64,000 bases of DNA from Pseudidiomarina halophila (GTDB taxonomy: Bacteria > Pseudomonadota > Gammaproteobacteria > Enterobacterales > Alteromonadaceae), in the NCBI RefSeq assembly GCF_003987215.1, contig NZ_PIPW01000001.1, forward strand, positions 372,001 through 436,000, written 5' to 3'. Below, in pieces: positions 19,505 through 27,305 of the stretch. Position 1 is the stretch's first letter. Each line of letters begins with the position of its first letter. Under the pieces are notes generated by a model. The model saw only the letters and a list, made by a program, of their open reading frames with translations. It had not been told where the DNA came from and did not search any database. The position numbers and the translations under genes are program-made.

Positions 19505-19513
19505 TGCTATGAT
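19505..19513 (+). promoter_or_regulatory. Extended -10 promoter for the KAS III-like gene
   Basis: TGC followed by TATGAT (19508-19513) forms a good extended -10 element, 35 bases before the GTG start at 19549. No clear -35 hexamer is present; a FadR-like site lies in its place, fitting an activator-dependent promoter. Confidence 0.45.
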
Positions 19514-19548
19514 AGCGAAAAACGTGCAGTGACTATAGGCTTTAGACA

Positions 19549-20631
19549 GTGAAAATATACGCAGAAATTACCGGTTGGGGAAAATGTTTACCGCCAGCGA
19601 TCATGACCAATGACGATTTGGCGACCTTTCTGGATACCTCGGATGAGTGGATCCGCACTCGGACAGGTATCGAAGAGCGCCGCGTCAGCGCCGTCGGCAC
19701 CTCGAAGCTCGCCACCATTGCTGGACGCAATGCATTGGCTGCAGCAGGCATTGATGCGAATGAGCTCGATCTGATTCTGGTCGGAACCTGTACGCCTGAC
19801 GAAATTATTCCAAATGTCGCTTCTGCGGTTCAGCGCGACCTAGGCTCCAAGTACGCTGCTGCGTTTGATCTCAATGCTGCCTGCAGTAGCTTCCTTTATG
19901 GCATGCACTATGCGACGCAGGCGATCCGCACAGGCGTGCACAAAAAGGTCCTGATCATTGGCGCAGAGCGGCTGACCCGGATTCTTGACTGGACCCAGCG
20001 CGAAAGTGCTGTGCTGTTTGGCGATGGCGCCGGTGCTATGGTGTTGGAAGCGAGTGAAAACGAAAGTGGTTTGCTTGCGTCACATGTGACCTGCGATGCG
20101 GAAGCGCGCGATGTATTAGCGTTGGAATTCGGCATGAGCTTCGACCGCTTCGGTTTTGACGGCATCATGCCGTTCAGCTTTGTTGGTCAGGAGATATTTA
20201 AGCGTGCAGTCAAAGGCATGAATACCGCAGTCGAAAAAGTCTTTGCAGAAACCGGACTCACCACTGACGATATCGACTCACTGATCCCGCATCAGGCCAA
20301 TAAACGGTTGATCGATTACCTGGCGAAGATGTGTAAAGTGCCAGAAGAAAAAACAGTCATTAACATTCAAAAATACGGTAATACCTCATCTGCAACCTTA
20401 CCTATCGCGTTTTGTGAAGCGGTAGAGCAGGGCATCGTTAAACCTGGTGACACTATCGTTTCGGCAGTATTCGGCGGCGGCTTGACCTGCGGTGCCGGGA
20501 TCATTAAGTGGGGCCAGCGGGTTACACCTATACGGCCAAACAACGAAGTATTGCCAAGTGATGGTCAGAGTGCCCTGGACTTGATCTTACCTTTGCATGA
20601 GAAAACCAAGCAGGCATGGGAAAAGCGTTAA
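19549..20631 (+). CDS. 3-oxoacyl-ACP synthase III family protein (FabH-like)
   Basis: This condensing enzyme of the ketoacyl synthase III type has 360 residues, longer than housekeeping FabH (about 317). The catalytic triad is intact: Cys112 in NAACSSFLYG, His in SLIPHQANKR and Asn in KYGNTSSATLP. C-C bond formation from an acyl-CoA primer and a malonyl-ACP-like donor is the expected chemistry. The canonical fabH normally sits with fabD-fabG-acpP, absent here, so this is probably an additional KAS III with a different primer. The start is GTG 19549. The next gene, an enoyl-CoA hydratase, begins two bases after the stop. Confidence 0.85.
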   Translation: MKIYAEITGWGKCLPPAIMTNDDLATFLDTSDEWIRTRTGIEERRVSAVGTSKLATIAGRNALAAAGIDANELDLILVGTCTPDEIIPNVASAVQRDLGSKYAAAFDLNAACSSFLYGMHYATQAIRTGVHKKVLIIGAERLTRILDWTQRESAVLFGDGAGAMVLEASENESGLLASHVTCDAEARDVLALEFGMSFDRFGFDGIMPFSFVGQEIFKRAVKGMNTAVEKVFAETGLTTDDIDSLIPHQANKRLIDYLAKMCKVPEEKTVINIQKYGNTSSATLPIAFCEAVEQGIVKPGDTIVSAVFGGGLTCGAGIIKWGQRVTPIRPNNEVLPSDGQSALDLILPLHEKTKQAWEKR

Positions 20632-20632
20632 C

Positions 20633-21379
20633 ATGAGTGATTTTATTCTCACAGAACAGCACGACGGGATTGTCTGGGTCACCTTTAATCGACCGGCAAA
20701 GAAAAACGCCATCACCCAACAAATGTACCGTGATCTGACAGCGGCGCTGGAGCATGCTGAGCGGGATAGTTCCGTTGCGGCCATTGTGTTGCGCGGTAAC
20801 GGTGGTTGTTTTACCGCGGGCAATGATCTGCATGACTTTCTGCAAGCGGATGATCTTGACGAAAACTCACCGCCGTTCGAGTTTTTATATACCCTCAGTC
20901 GTTTAAGCGTTCCCGTTGTTGCCAGCATTGATGGCCCGGCTATTGGTATTGGTACGACGATCCTGTTGCATTGTGATTTGGTAGTGGCCGGTGCTAATAG
21001 CAAGCTGGCGCTACCTTTTATTCATCTGGGCCTGGTACCCGAAGCAGCTTCAAGTCAGTTACTGCCACTGTTATGTGGGCATCTACGGGCCTCGGAGTTA
21101 CTCCTGTTAGGCGATACCATTGATGCAACCACGGCGCTTAATTATGGTCTGGTAAATAAAGTCGTTGAAAGTGACCGGCTCGAGGCGGAAACTGCAGATC
21201 TGGCAGCAATGCTTGCGGCGAAGTCGGTAAGCGGTTTGCGGGCGACCAAAAATCTGCTGAAACAGCCTACTGAAGCCGTTGCTGATCGCATTTCCCGCGA
21301 AGCACAGGTATTTATCAAAGCTTTACATTCTGATGCAGCGCGCGAAGCCATTGCACAGAAATTGCACAAAAAAGGTTAA
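20633..21379 (+). CDS. Enoyl-CoA hydratase/isomerase family protein
   Basis: This crotonase-fold protein of 248 residues opens with WVTFNRPAKKNAITQQMY and has the oxyanion-hole segments GGCFTAGNDLHDF and DGPAIGIGTTILLHCDLVVAG. The second catalytic Glu region reads HLGLVPEAASSQLLP, retaining one glutamate. It likely acts on acyl-CoA substrates in beta-oxidation, but crotonases have varied reactions. ATG 20633 was chosen over 20597 because it follows the KAS III-like stop by one base and gives the conserved N-terminus. The two genes are almost certainly co-transcribed. Confidence 0.88.
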   Translation: MSDFILTEQHDGIVWVTFNRPAKKNAITQQMYRDLTAALEHAERDSSVAAIVLRGNGGCFTAGNDLHDFLQADDLDENSPPFEFLYTLSRLSVPVVASIDGPAIGIGTTILLHCDLVVAGANSKLALPFIHLGLVPEAASSQLLPLLCGHLRASELLLLGDTIDATTALNYGLVNKVVESDRLEAETADLAAMLAAKSVSGLRATKNLLKQPTEAVADRISREAQVFIKALHSDAAREAIAQKLHKKG

Positions 21380-21424
21380 TCCAGTCAAAATCGTTTAATT
21401 CCTGCTCATCCGCGCCGAGTTCCC

Positions 21425-21453
21425 TTGCGGCTACGGCGTGGATCATGGATAAT
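21425..21453 (+). promoter_or_regulatory. Sigma-70 promoter of the 4.5S RNA gene
   Basis: TTGCGG (21425-21430), a 17-base spacer and GATAAT (21448-21453) precede the mature RNA by 12 bases, with a GC-rich discriminator of the kind seen at stable RNA promoters. The predicted precursor has a short 5' extension, removed by RNase P in relatives. Confidence 0.65.
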
Positions 21454-21465
21454 GCGCGGCGTTAT

Positions 21466-21579
21466 GGTGGCCTTATTGGTCCCCCCGCAACACGAACTGG
21501 TGAACCCGGTCAGGCCCGGAAGGGAGCAGCCGTAGTCAGGGATGTGTGTGCCGGGGTGTGGCTGGTAAGGCCGCCACCC
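21466..21579 (+). ncRNA. ffs: 4.5S RNA of the signal recognition particle
   Basis: The segment folds as a long hairpin and contains the SRP domain IV signature GGTCAGGCCCGGAAGGGAGCAGC and its partner GTGTGTGCCGGG, close to the E. coli ffs sequence. The distal stem pairs GGCCTTA near the 5' end with TAAGGCC near the 3' end. The inferred length of 114 matches E. coli mature 4.5S RNA. The RNA binds Ffh and directs nascent membrane proteins to FtsY. Ends are placed by homology and may be off by a few bases. Confidence 0.95.
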
Positions 21580-21600
21580 TTCCTTACAAAAAAACAACTG

Positions 21601-21752
21601 CGTTATTGGATATCAGATATCAGTTATTGGATATCAGATATTAGTTATTGGCGCTACTTGAAGTTTTTCCGCGTACGCGACATTATCCATCACATTATCT
21701 ATCAATAGTACAGTGAGCGATATCTACCAACTGATATCCAATAACTGATATC
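21601..21752. repeat. Direct and inverted repeats between ffs and kynA
   Basis: Two and a half direct copies of a 20-base unit (GTTATTGGATATCAGATATC) occupy about 21602-21650. A perfect 22-base inverted repeat pairs 21616-21637 with 21731-21752. The enclosed 93 bases hold no gene. A long hairpin could form in the kynA leader. The AGTTATTGG word also appears, degenerate, after the peroxiredoxin gene at about 61679-61702. Confidence 0.85.
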
Positions 21753-21781
21753 CACTATCTAACAACGAAGTTGCCTTCAAC

Positions 21782-22873
21782 ATGCCGAAGAATATTGAGC
21801 CTGTTTACTACAGCGATTACCTGAAACTTGACAAGTTGCTCGACGCCCAAGTGCCACATAGCCCTAAATATGGCGCTGAAGCTCATGACGAGATGCTATT
21901 TATTATCGTGCATCAAGTCTATGAGTTATGGTTCAAGCAGGTCTTGCATGAGTTACGTACCATTCATGGTGACTTTAGTGCGCCACAGCTTGATGATAAA
22001 GCGTTGTACCTGGTTGCTCACCGGTTACGACGGATACTTACCATTCAGGATTTGATGAATGACCAGGTTGGCGTGATTGAAACCATGACGCCGCAGGAGT
22101 TTCTCGAGTTCCGTGATTACTTAGTGCCGGCGTCCGGCTTTCAAAGTGTGCAATTTAAAGAGTTGGAGATCCGTCTGGGGCTGACGCGCGCAACCCGTAT
22201 CGCCTTTGACCAGCAATCTTTCTTCAATCGTTTGAATGACGAAGACCGTAACTATCTTGAAGAGCTCGAACAGCAACCGACCTTATTCGATCGGGTCGAT
22301 GCCTGGTTAGCGCGGATGCCGTTTCTTGAATTTAAAGACTTCAAATTTTGGGAAATGTACCAGGATGCCGTCAACCAGGCGTTGGATCATGATGAAACTA
22401 TTGTACGTGAAACCGTCGATGATGCGGAGCAACTAGCGACGGAACTCGAGGGAATTCAGGCCAATCGGGATAATTTTGCTGCTTTGTTCGATAACGAACG
22501 TTATAAAGTGTTGCAGAAAGAGGGCCGGGTGAAGCTGTCACAACGGGCCATGTTGAGTGCGTTGTTTATTACTCAGTACCGTGAAGAACCTGCTTTTAAT
22601 CTGGCCTGGCAGGTGATCACCTCGTTAGCAGAAATGGACGAGAAGCTCACCATCTGGCGTTACAAACATGCAATGATGGTGCAAAGAATGCTGGGAACCA
22701 AAATCGGTACGGGCGGCAGCTCAGGTCACGACTATTTACGCAAAACGACTGAGCAAAACCGCGTATTCAAGGATTTCTTCGCTATGGCAACCTACTTATT
22801 ACCGAAGAGTGCCTTACCGGAACTGCCTGCCGACGTACGTAAAGCCCTAGGATTTTCGCTGGAAACACTGTAG
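21782..22873 (+). CDS. kynA: Tryptophan 2,3-dioxygenase
   Basis: This heme enzyme opens the tryptophan indole ring to N-formylkynurenine, the first step of the kynurenine pathway. The 363 residues are intermediate between bacterial (about 300) and animal (about 400) forms. Hallmarks are EMLFIIVHQVYELWFKQ, HRLRRILTIQDLM, and RYKHAMMVQRMLGTKIGTGG followed by SSGHDYL, containing the proximal heme histidine. No kynurenine formamidase or kynureninase gene is adjacent. The leader carries repeats. The 3' end overlaps convergent priC by 27 bases. Confidence 0.95.
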   Translation: MPKNIEPVYYSDYLKLDKLLDAQVPHSPKYGAEAHDEMLFIIVHQVYELWFKQVLHELRTIHGDFSAPQLDDKALYLVAHRLRRILTIQDLMNDQVGVIETMTPQEFLEFRDYLVPASGFQSVQFKELEIRLGLTRATRIAFDQQSFFNRLNDEDRNYLEELEQQPTLFDRVDAWLARMPFLEFKDFKFWEMYQDAVNQALDHDETIVRETVDDAEQLATELEGIQANRDNFAALFDNERYKVLQKEGRVKLSQRAMLSALFITQYREEPAFNLAWQVITSLAEMDEKLTIWRYKHAMMVQRMLGTKIGTGGSSGHDYLRKTTEQNRVFKDFFAMATYLLPKSALPELPADVRKALGFSLETL

Positions 22874-23140
22874 CGCCCGCTGCAGTGCTAACATCTGCTG
22901 TTCAATACGTACCGCTAACCAACGCTGATTGTCGGCGTTGGTAGCGCGTTCAAGTTGTTTGATATTGGCTTCGACCTCACCGATGTAGTCGCTGGGTTGA
23001 CTATGCGTAACCTTAAACAGTTGTTGATCAAACCAATCCTGAAACTCTTCCTCACGCACTGAGATGCGCTGCATTTGCTTACGCATGACTGCCAATTGCT
23101 GGCGCAAGTTGTAGATCGCATCCTGGAAACCATCGGACAT
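22847..23140 (-). CDS. priC: Short primosomal replication protein PriC-like
   Basis: This is a 97-residue helical protein. The C-terminal part (NIKQLERATNADNQRWLAVRIEQQMLALQRAL) resembles the conserved DNA-binding and primosome region of PriC, which loads DnaB at stalled forks. E. coli PriC is 175 residues, so this would be a short form, as seen in some Alteromonadales. An unrelated small coiled-coil protein is the alternative. It is monocistronic and convergent with kynA, overlapping by 27 bases. Confidence 0.5.
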   Translation of the reverse strand: MSDGFQDAIYNLRQQLAVMRKQMQRISVREEEFQDWFDQQLFKVTHSQPSDYIGEVEANIKQLERATNADNQRWLAVRIEQQMLALQRALQCFQRKS

Positions 23141-23593
23141 GTGAATACTCTTTATTTGAACACTGCGGTTAAGAGAGAGAAGCGTAGCGGAATAATTTAT
23201 GCAAGAGAAGCAGAAACAAAAATAATCAGAAGAATGGTATCCGGCGTGTGTATTTGCACTGATTTGTCAATAAAAATAGCGTTCAACGACAGTAATATGA
23301 GATGGGGGAACTTTATGGACGTTTTTTAATCAAATAAACTGGCTCATCGGCCAAAATAAGTCACTTTGTTAACGGTCTGTAACTGCATTTTTATGCACGT
23401 TCAGGCTACGAATAATCTATGATCGGTGGTTGACAGGGTTTGGCTGATCGTGGGAGTATTGAGCAGATTATTGCTGAGAAATATTTAAGCAATAGGTGCA
23501 AGTGTTGATTAAACTCTATTCGTCACTCAAATAACTGGGAAGCTGGTGGCATGTCGTTGTCAGCAGAAGGTTAAGTCAAATTGGTTGGGAACT
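23141..23593. other. Intergenic region upstream of the TonB2 operon
   Basis: These 453 bases have no convincing gene. The right half is AT-rich, as expected for a promoter region of the TonB2 operon. TTGACA occurs at 23430-23435, but no good -10 lies 16-18 bases further on; TTGATT at 23505-23510 is followed by weak A/T-rich candidates near 23529. No clear Fur box was found by eye. Confidence 0.6.
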
Positions 23594-24376
23594 ATGACCA
23601 AAGTAATCAATAAAAGCAAAATCGCTGCGGCCTTAATCGGCGCGTTCGCGATCACAGGTAGCGTTACAGCTGCCGCACAATCGATTTCTACGTTGCAAAA
23701 CGAAGAAGCGAAAATCCACGAAGCTGATATTCGTTCACAAGACAAGATCAATTCGTTGTTCGAACAGTCGCAAGAACTGTTATATGAATATCGTGCCATT
23801 GTAGACGAGTATGAACAGCTCAAAGTTTACAACGATCACGTACAACGTTTGGTTGATGATCAGAATGCACAACTGGCTTCTCTACAGCGTCAGATCGATA
23901 GCGTTGAAGACACCAAGCAAGGTGTTGTTCCGTTGATGTACAAAATGATCGACGCTTTGGAGCAGTTTGTTAAGCTTGATATTCCAATCCATCGCGATGC
24001 TCGTCTTGCTCGTGTTGAACGTCTTCGCGACATTATGTCCAACGCGAACGTAACGACCTCTGAACAGTTCCGTCAAATCACTGAAGCTTACCAAGCTGAA
24101 ATGGATTACGGTTCTGGTTTGATTGCCTATGAAGGTAAATTGAACTTCGGCGGTGAAGAAATCTCAGTTGACTTCTTCCACCTGGGTCGCGCTGCGCTTA
24201 TGGCGCAATCGCTGGATCTGAAAAACGGCTGGATTTTCAACGATGATACTAATGAGTGGGAAGTTTTAGACGACGCCTACCTGAGTGCATTGACGAAAGC
24301 TATCCGTATGGCGCGTAAACAAACCGCCCCAGATCTTCTTAAATTGCCAATTTATGCAGCGGAGCGTGCAGAATGA
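23594..24376 (+). CDS. DUF3450 family protein of the TonB2 operon
   Basis: This exported protein of 260 residues has a signal peptide (about 1-27, ALIGAFAITGSVTAAAQS), then a coiled-coil segment (about 30-110, rich in Glu, Gln and Leu), and a globular C-terminal domain with FHLGRAALMAQSLD and WEVLDDAYLSAL. It matches DUF3450, which is regularly the first gene of TtpC-ExbB2-ExbD2-TonB2 operons in marine gammaproteobacteria and is thought to work in the periplasm with TtpC. ATG 23594 gives the signal peptide; an upstream in-frame start at 23546 does not. The stop overlaps the next start (ATGA). Confidence 0.88.
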   Translation: MTKVINKSKIAAALIGAFAITGSVTAAAQSISTLQNEEAKIHEADIRSQDKINSLFEQSQELLYEYRAIVDEYEQLKVYNDHVQRLVDDQNAQLASLQRQIDSVEDTKQGVVPLMYKMIDALEQFVKLDIPIHRDARLARVERLRDIMSNANVTTSEQFRQITEAYQAEMDYGSGLIAYEGKLNFGGEEISVDFFHLGRAALMAQSLDLKNGWIFNDDTNEWEVLDDAYLSALTKAIRMARKQTAPDLLKLPIYAAERAE

Positions 24377-25743
24377 ACAAACTAGTGAAATCCTTGCTGG
24401 TAGCAACAGCATTCTCTCTTTCGATCGGCGCAAGCTCTGCATTTGCGCAAGAACAAACAGCGTCAGAAGCTAAATCACTTGAGCAGCTGCTTGAGCTGGT
24501 AAAAGAGAACCGCGCTGCATCTCAGCGTATTAATGCTCAGCGTGAAGCTGAATTCACATCAGAGCGTGCTGACAAGCAGGCGCTGTTGAATCAGGCGAAA
24601 CGTCAACTGGCTGAAGAGCAAGCTCGCGGCCAGCGTTTGCAGACAGAGTTCTCTGAGAATGAAATTGCTCTGGCAAATAAAGAAACTGAACTGCAAAACC
24701 AACTGGGTACACTTGGTGAAATCGTCGGTGTAGCACGTGGTGCTGCCAGCGAAACTATCGGTCGTATCGCGACTTCAATCGTGAGTGCACAGTATCCAGG
24801 TCGTGAAGACGTACTTGAAGACATTGCTAATGCTCGCGAAGTTCCAACTATCCAGGAGCTCGAAGAGCTTTGGTTAGCTTGGTTAACTGAGATGAAAGAG
24901 TCAGGCAAAGTTGTAACCTTCCCATCGGAAGTTACTTTGTTAGACGGTACTACTGAACAGCGTGATGTTACCCGTATCGGCGTATTCAACCTGTTATCAG
25001 GTGGTGAATATTTCGTATACAACGACCAGGCCGAAGAAATTCAGCCGTTAGGTCGCCAGCCAGAAGGTTATATCCTTTCAGCGGCACAAGAGTTCCTGAA
25101 TACCGAATCTGGTTATGAAGGCGTTTTTGTTGACCCTGCAAGAGGACAAATCTTAAGCTTGGCAACGCAGAAAGCAACGCTTGAAGAACAGTATCACCAA
25201 GGTGGAACTGTAGGTTACGTTATCACCGTAGTCTTGATTCTTGGCTTGCTGATCGCGATTTGGAAAATTATTACTCTGGGTGCTATTGGCGCGAAAATCC
25301 GTGCTCAGTTGAAAAATACTGGTAACCCTTCAGAGAAAAATCCACTTGGCCGTATCTTGAAAGTCTACCATGACAACAAGAACGACGATGTTGAGAACCT
25401 TGAACTGAAACTTGACGAAGCAATCTTGCGTGAAACACCTAGCATTGATGCCGGCGTCAACATGATCAAGATCTTCGCTGCAATCGCTCCGTTGCTTGGT
25501 CTATTGGGTACGGTAATCGGTATGATTGGTACTTTCCAGTCGATTACATTGTACGGTACAGGTGATCCGAAAATCATGGCAGGCGATATCTCAATGGCGT
25601 TGGTAACAACGGCTATGGGTCTAATCGCAGCATTACCATTAATTCTGATCCACGCAGTTGTTGCGGGTCGTGCGAAGAAGATCGTTCACATTCTGGACGA
25701 GCAGGCGGCAGGCATTGTAGCCGCGCACTCGGAGAAGGAGTAA
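24373..25743 (+). CDS. ttpC: TtpC-like MotA/TolQ/ExbB proton channel protein
   Basis: The 456-residue protein has a signal peptide (about 1-25), a long periplasmic coiled-coil (about 30-115) and a periplasmic globular domain. From about residue 275 an ExbB/TolQ-like three-helix channel domain follows, with GVNMIKIFAAIAPLLGLLGTVIGMIGTFQ and the second conserved helix DISMALVTTAMGLIAALPLIL. This layout is that of TtpC in Vibrio TonB2 systems, required for TonB2-dependent siderophore uptake. It overlaps the DUF3450 gene by four bases and precedes exbB2 by four. Confidence 0.9.
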   Translation: MNKLVKSLLVATAFSLSIGASSAFAQEQTASEAKSLEQLLELVKENRAASQRINAQREAEFTSERADKQALLNQAKRQLAEEQARGQRLQTEFSENEIALANKETELQNQLGTLGEIVGVARGAASETIGRIATSIVSAQYPGREDVLEDIANAREVPTIQELEELWLAWLTEMKESGKVVTFPSEVTLLDGTTEQRDVTRIGVFNLLSGGEYFVYNDQAEEIQPLGRQPEGYILSAAQEFLNTESGYEGVFVDPARGQILSLATQKATLEEQYHQGGTVGYVITVVLILGLLIAIWKIITLGAIGAKIRAQLKNTGNPSEKNPLGRILKVYHDNKNDDVENLELKLDEAILRETPSIDAGVNMIKIFAAIAPLLGLLGTVIGMIGTFQSITLYGTGDPKIMAGDISMALVTTAMGLIAALPLILIHAVVAGRAKKIVHILDEQAAGIVAAHSEKE

Positions 25744-25747
25744 TCCT

Positions 25748-26272
25748 ATGCTTTACCTGATGGAGCTTTGGGAATCTATCAGGGATTTTCTGAGTACCGG
25801 TGGCGATGTATTGTACTTCGTCATGGGAGCGCTCTTTCTCATGTGGGTTCTCATGATTGAGCGCTTCTGGTTCCTGACCACGGCTTATCCAAAGATGAAA
25901 AAGGATATCATCGCTAAATGGGAAGCCCGGCAGGATACTACATCCTGGTATGCTCATAAGATCCGTGAAGCATGGATTTCTGAGGCATCGGATAAACTTA
26001 ACGCACGTATGTTGTTGGTCAAAACGACGATTGCTATGTGTCCGTTGATCGGACTATTAGGTACGGTAACCGGTATGATTGCCGTATTTGAAACCATGGC
26101 GACACAGGGTACCGGTAACCCACGTTTGATGGCCGATGGTATCTCCATGGCGACGATACCGACAATGGCTGGCATGGTAGCCGCCCTGTCCGGCATGTTT
26201 TTCTCGACTCGCTTAGAGTCACGGGTTAAACGCGCACGGGACAAATTGATCGACAGTTTGCCACATCATTAA
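25748..26272 (+). CDS. exbB2: Biopolymer transport protein ExbB2
   Basis: This inner-membrane proton-channel subunit has 174 residues, shorter than E. coli ExbB (244) and typical of the ExbB2 class. It has three hydrophobic segments: about 18-38, then LLVKTTIAMCPLIGLLGTVTGMIAVFETM, then GISMATIPTMAGMVAALSGMFF. It forms the channel with ExbD2 that energises TonB2 using the proton gradient. The start ATG 25748 follows GAAGGAG. It belongs to the six-gene operon. Confidence 0.93.
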   Translation: MLYLMELWESIRDFLSTGGDVLYFVMGALFLMWVLMIERFWFLTTAYPKMKKDIIAKWEARQDTTSWYAHKIREAWISEASDKLNARMLLVKTTIAMCPLIGLLGTVTGMIAVFETMATQGTGNPRLMADGISMATIPTMAGMVAALSGMFFSTRLESRVKRARDKLIDSLPHH

Positions 26273-26284
26273 GAGAGAAGAATT

Positions 26285-26686
26285 ATGGCACGTAAACGTT
26301 TTCGTGAAGAGGAAGATGCAGCGATCGATATGACGCCGATGCTCGACATCGTTTTCATCATGTTGATCTTCTTCATCGTAACTACCTCTTTCGTAAAAGA
26401 AGCTGGTATTGACGTGAACAAGCCAGAAGCTAGTCAGGCGCAGAAGAAACCTTCTGCCAACATCTTCATCGCAATTCGAGCGAATGGCGAAGTGTGGATG
26501 GACAAGCGGATGGTTGATGTTGAGCGCGTAGGCGCAAACATCGAACGTCTATTGGCAGAACAGCCAACTGATATCGTAGTGATTCAGGCGGACGAAGAAG
26601 CCAAGCATGGTGTTGTCGTTAAAGTCATGGATCAAATTAAGGAAGCGGGTATTGACAAGATATCCATAGCCGCAGAGGACGATTAA
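26285..26686 (+). CDS. exbD2: Biopolymer transport protein ExbD2
   Basis: The 133-residue ExbD/TolR protein has one N-terminal transmembrane helix (about 18-40) beginning IDMTPMLDIVFIMLIFFIVTT, where the aspartate in MLD is the proton-carrying residue. The periplasmic part (about 45-133) has the family pattern DIVVIQADEEAKHGVVVKVMDQIKEAGI. It pairs with ExbB2 to drive TonB2. The gene lies 12 bases after exbB2 with AGAGAAG before its ATG, and two bases before tonB2. Confidence 0.95.
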   Translation: MARKRFREEEDAAIDMTPMLDIVFIMLIFFIVTTSFVKEAGIDVNKPEASQAQKKPSANIFIAIRANGEVWMDKRMVDVERVGANIERLLAEQPTDIVVIQADEEAKHGVVVKVMDQIKEAGIDKISIAAEDD

Positions 26687-26687
26687 T

Positions 26688-27299
26688 ATGGTGCGCTTTA
26701 TAGTATCAATACTATTAGGTGCTGCAGCTACGTTCCTTCTGTTCGCGTTCATGGCATTCTTGATCAGCGGGGGCGAAGGGCGTAATGCACCGCCTCCGCC
26801 GTCATCAGTCATTGAGATTGTGACGTCGCCGCCGGACTCGGAAGTGGATCAGCGTCGCCGTACGCCACCACCACCGCCGCCGCCGCCGTCTCAGCCGCCT
26901 GAGACGCCGCCAAATGAGCCAGACACGTCTGACGATGCAGGCATGAACATGGACTTAGGTTTTGACGTCGATGTAGGTGGTACCGACACTGGGTTTGACG
27001 CAAGTGGAGCAATGGCTCGAGATGGTGAAGCTACACCTATCGTGCGTATTAATCCGCGTTATCCCCCAGCTGCAGCTCGTGATGGGATTTCAGGTTGGGT
27101 ACTGCTGCGTTTCACGATTGATGAAACCGGTGGTGTAACTGATGTTGAAGTTCTGGACTCTGAGCCGCGTCGCGTATTTGATCAGGAAGCTCGTCGAGCG
27201 TTGTTGCGCTGGAAGTATAAGCCGAAGATTGTCGACGGTGAGCCTGTGCGTCAGCCAGGACAAACTGTCCAGCTCGACTTCAATCTGGATCAGGAGTAA
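26688..27299 (+). CDS. tonB2: TonB2 energy transducer
   Basis: TonB carries energy from the ExbB-ExbD channel to outer-membrane receptors. The 203 residues contain an N-terminal anchor (about 5-28), a proline-rich spacer (about 35-85, with a run of eight prolines), an Asp/Gly linker and the C-terminal TonB domain (about 115-203: PIVRINPRYPPAAARDGISGWVLLRFTID and RRALLRWKYKPKI). This is the compact TonB2 form. Receptors are not encoded in the window. Confidence 0.94.
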   Translation: MVRFIVSILLGAAATFLLFAFMAFLISGGEGRNAPPPPSSVIEIVTSPPDSEVDQRRRTPPPPPPPPSQPPETPPNEPDTSDDAGMNMDLGFDVDVGGTDTGFDASGAMARDGEATPIVRINPRYPPAAARDGISGWVLLRFTIDETGGVTDVEVLDSEPRRVFDQEARRALLRWKYKPKIVDGEPVRQPGQTVQLDFNLDQE

Positions 27300-27305
27300 T
27301 TAGCG

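Noticed and set aside
23075-23329. 84-codon plus-strand frame overlapping priC
   Set aside because: It overlaps priC on the other strand, has no ribosome-binding site and no protein-like composition.
23430-23462. TTGACA with TATTGA as a promoter of the TonB2 operon
   Set aside because: The spacer is 21 bases, too long for sigma-70, and no better -10 hexamer lies at 16-18 bases.
23141-23593. Fur box upstream of the TonB2 operon
   Set aside because: Several AT-rich words exist but none matches the 19-base palindrome convincingly by eye.
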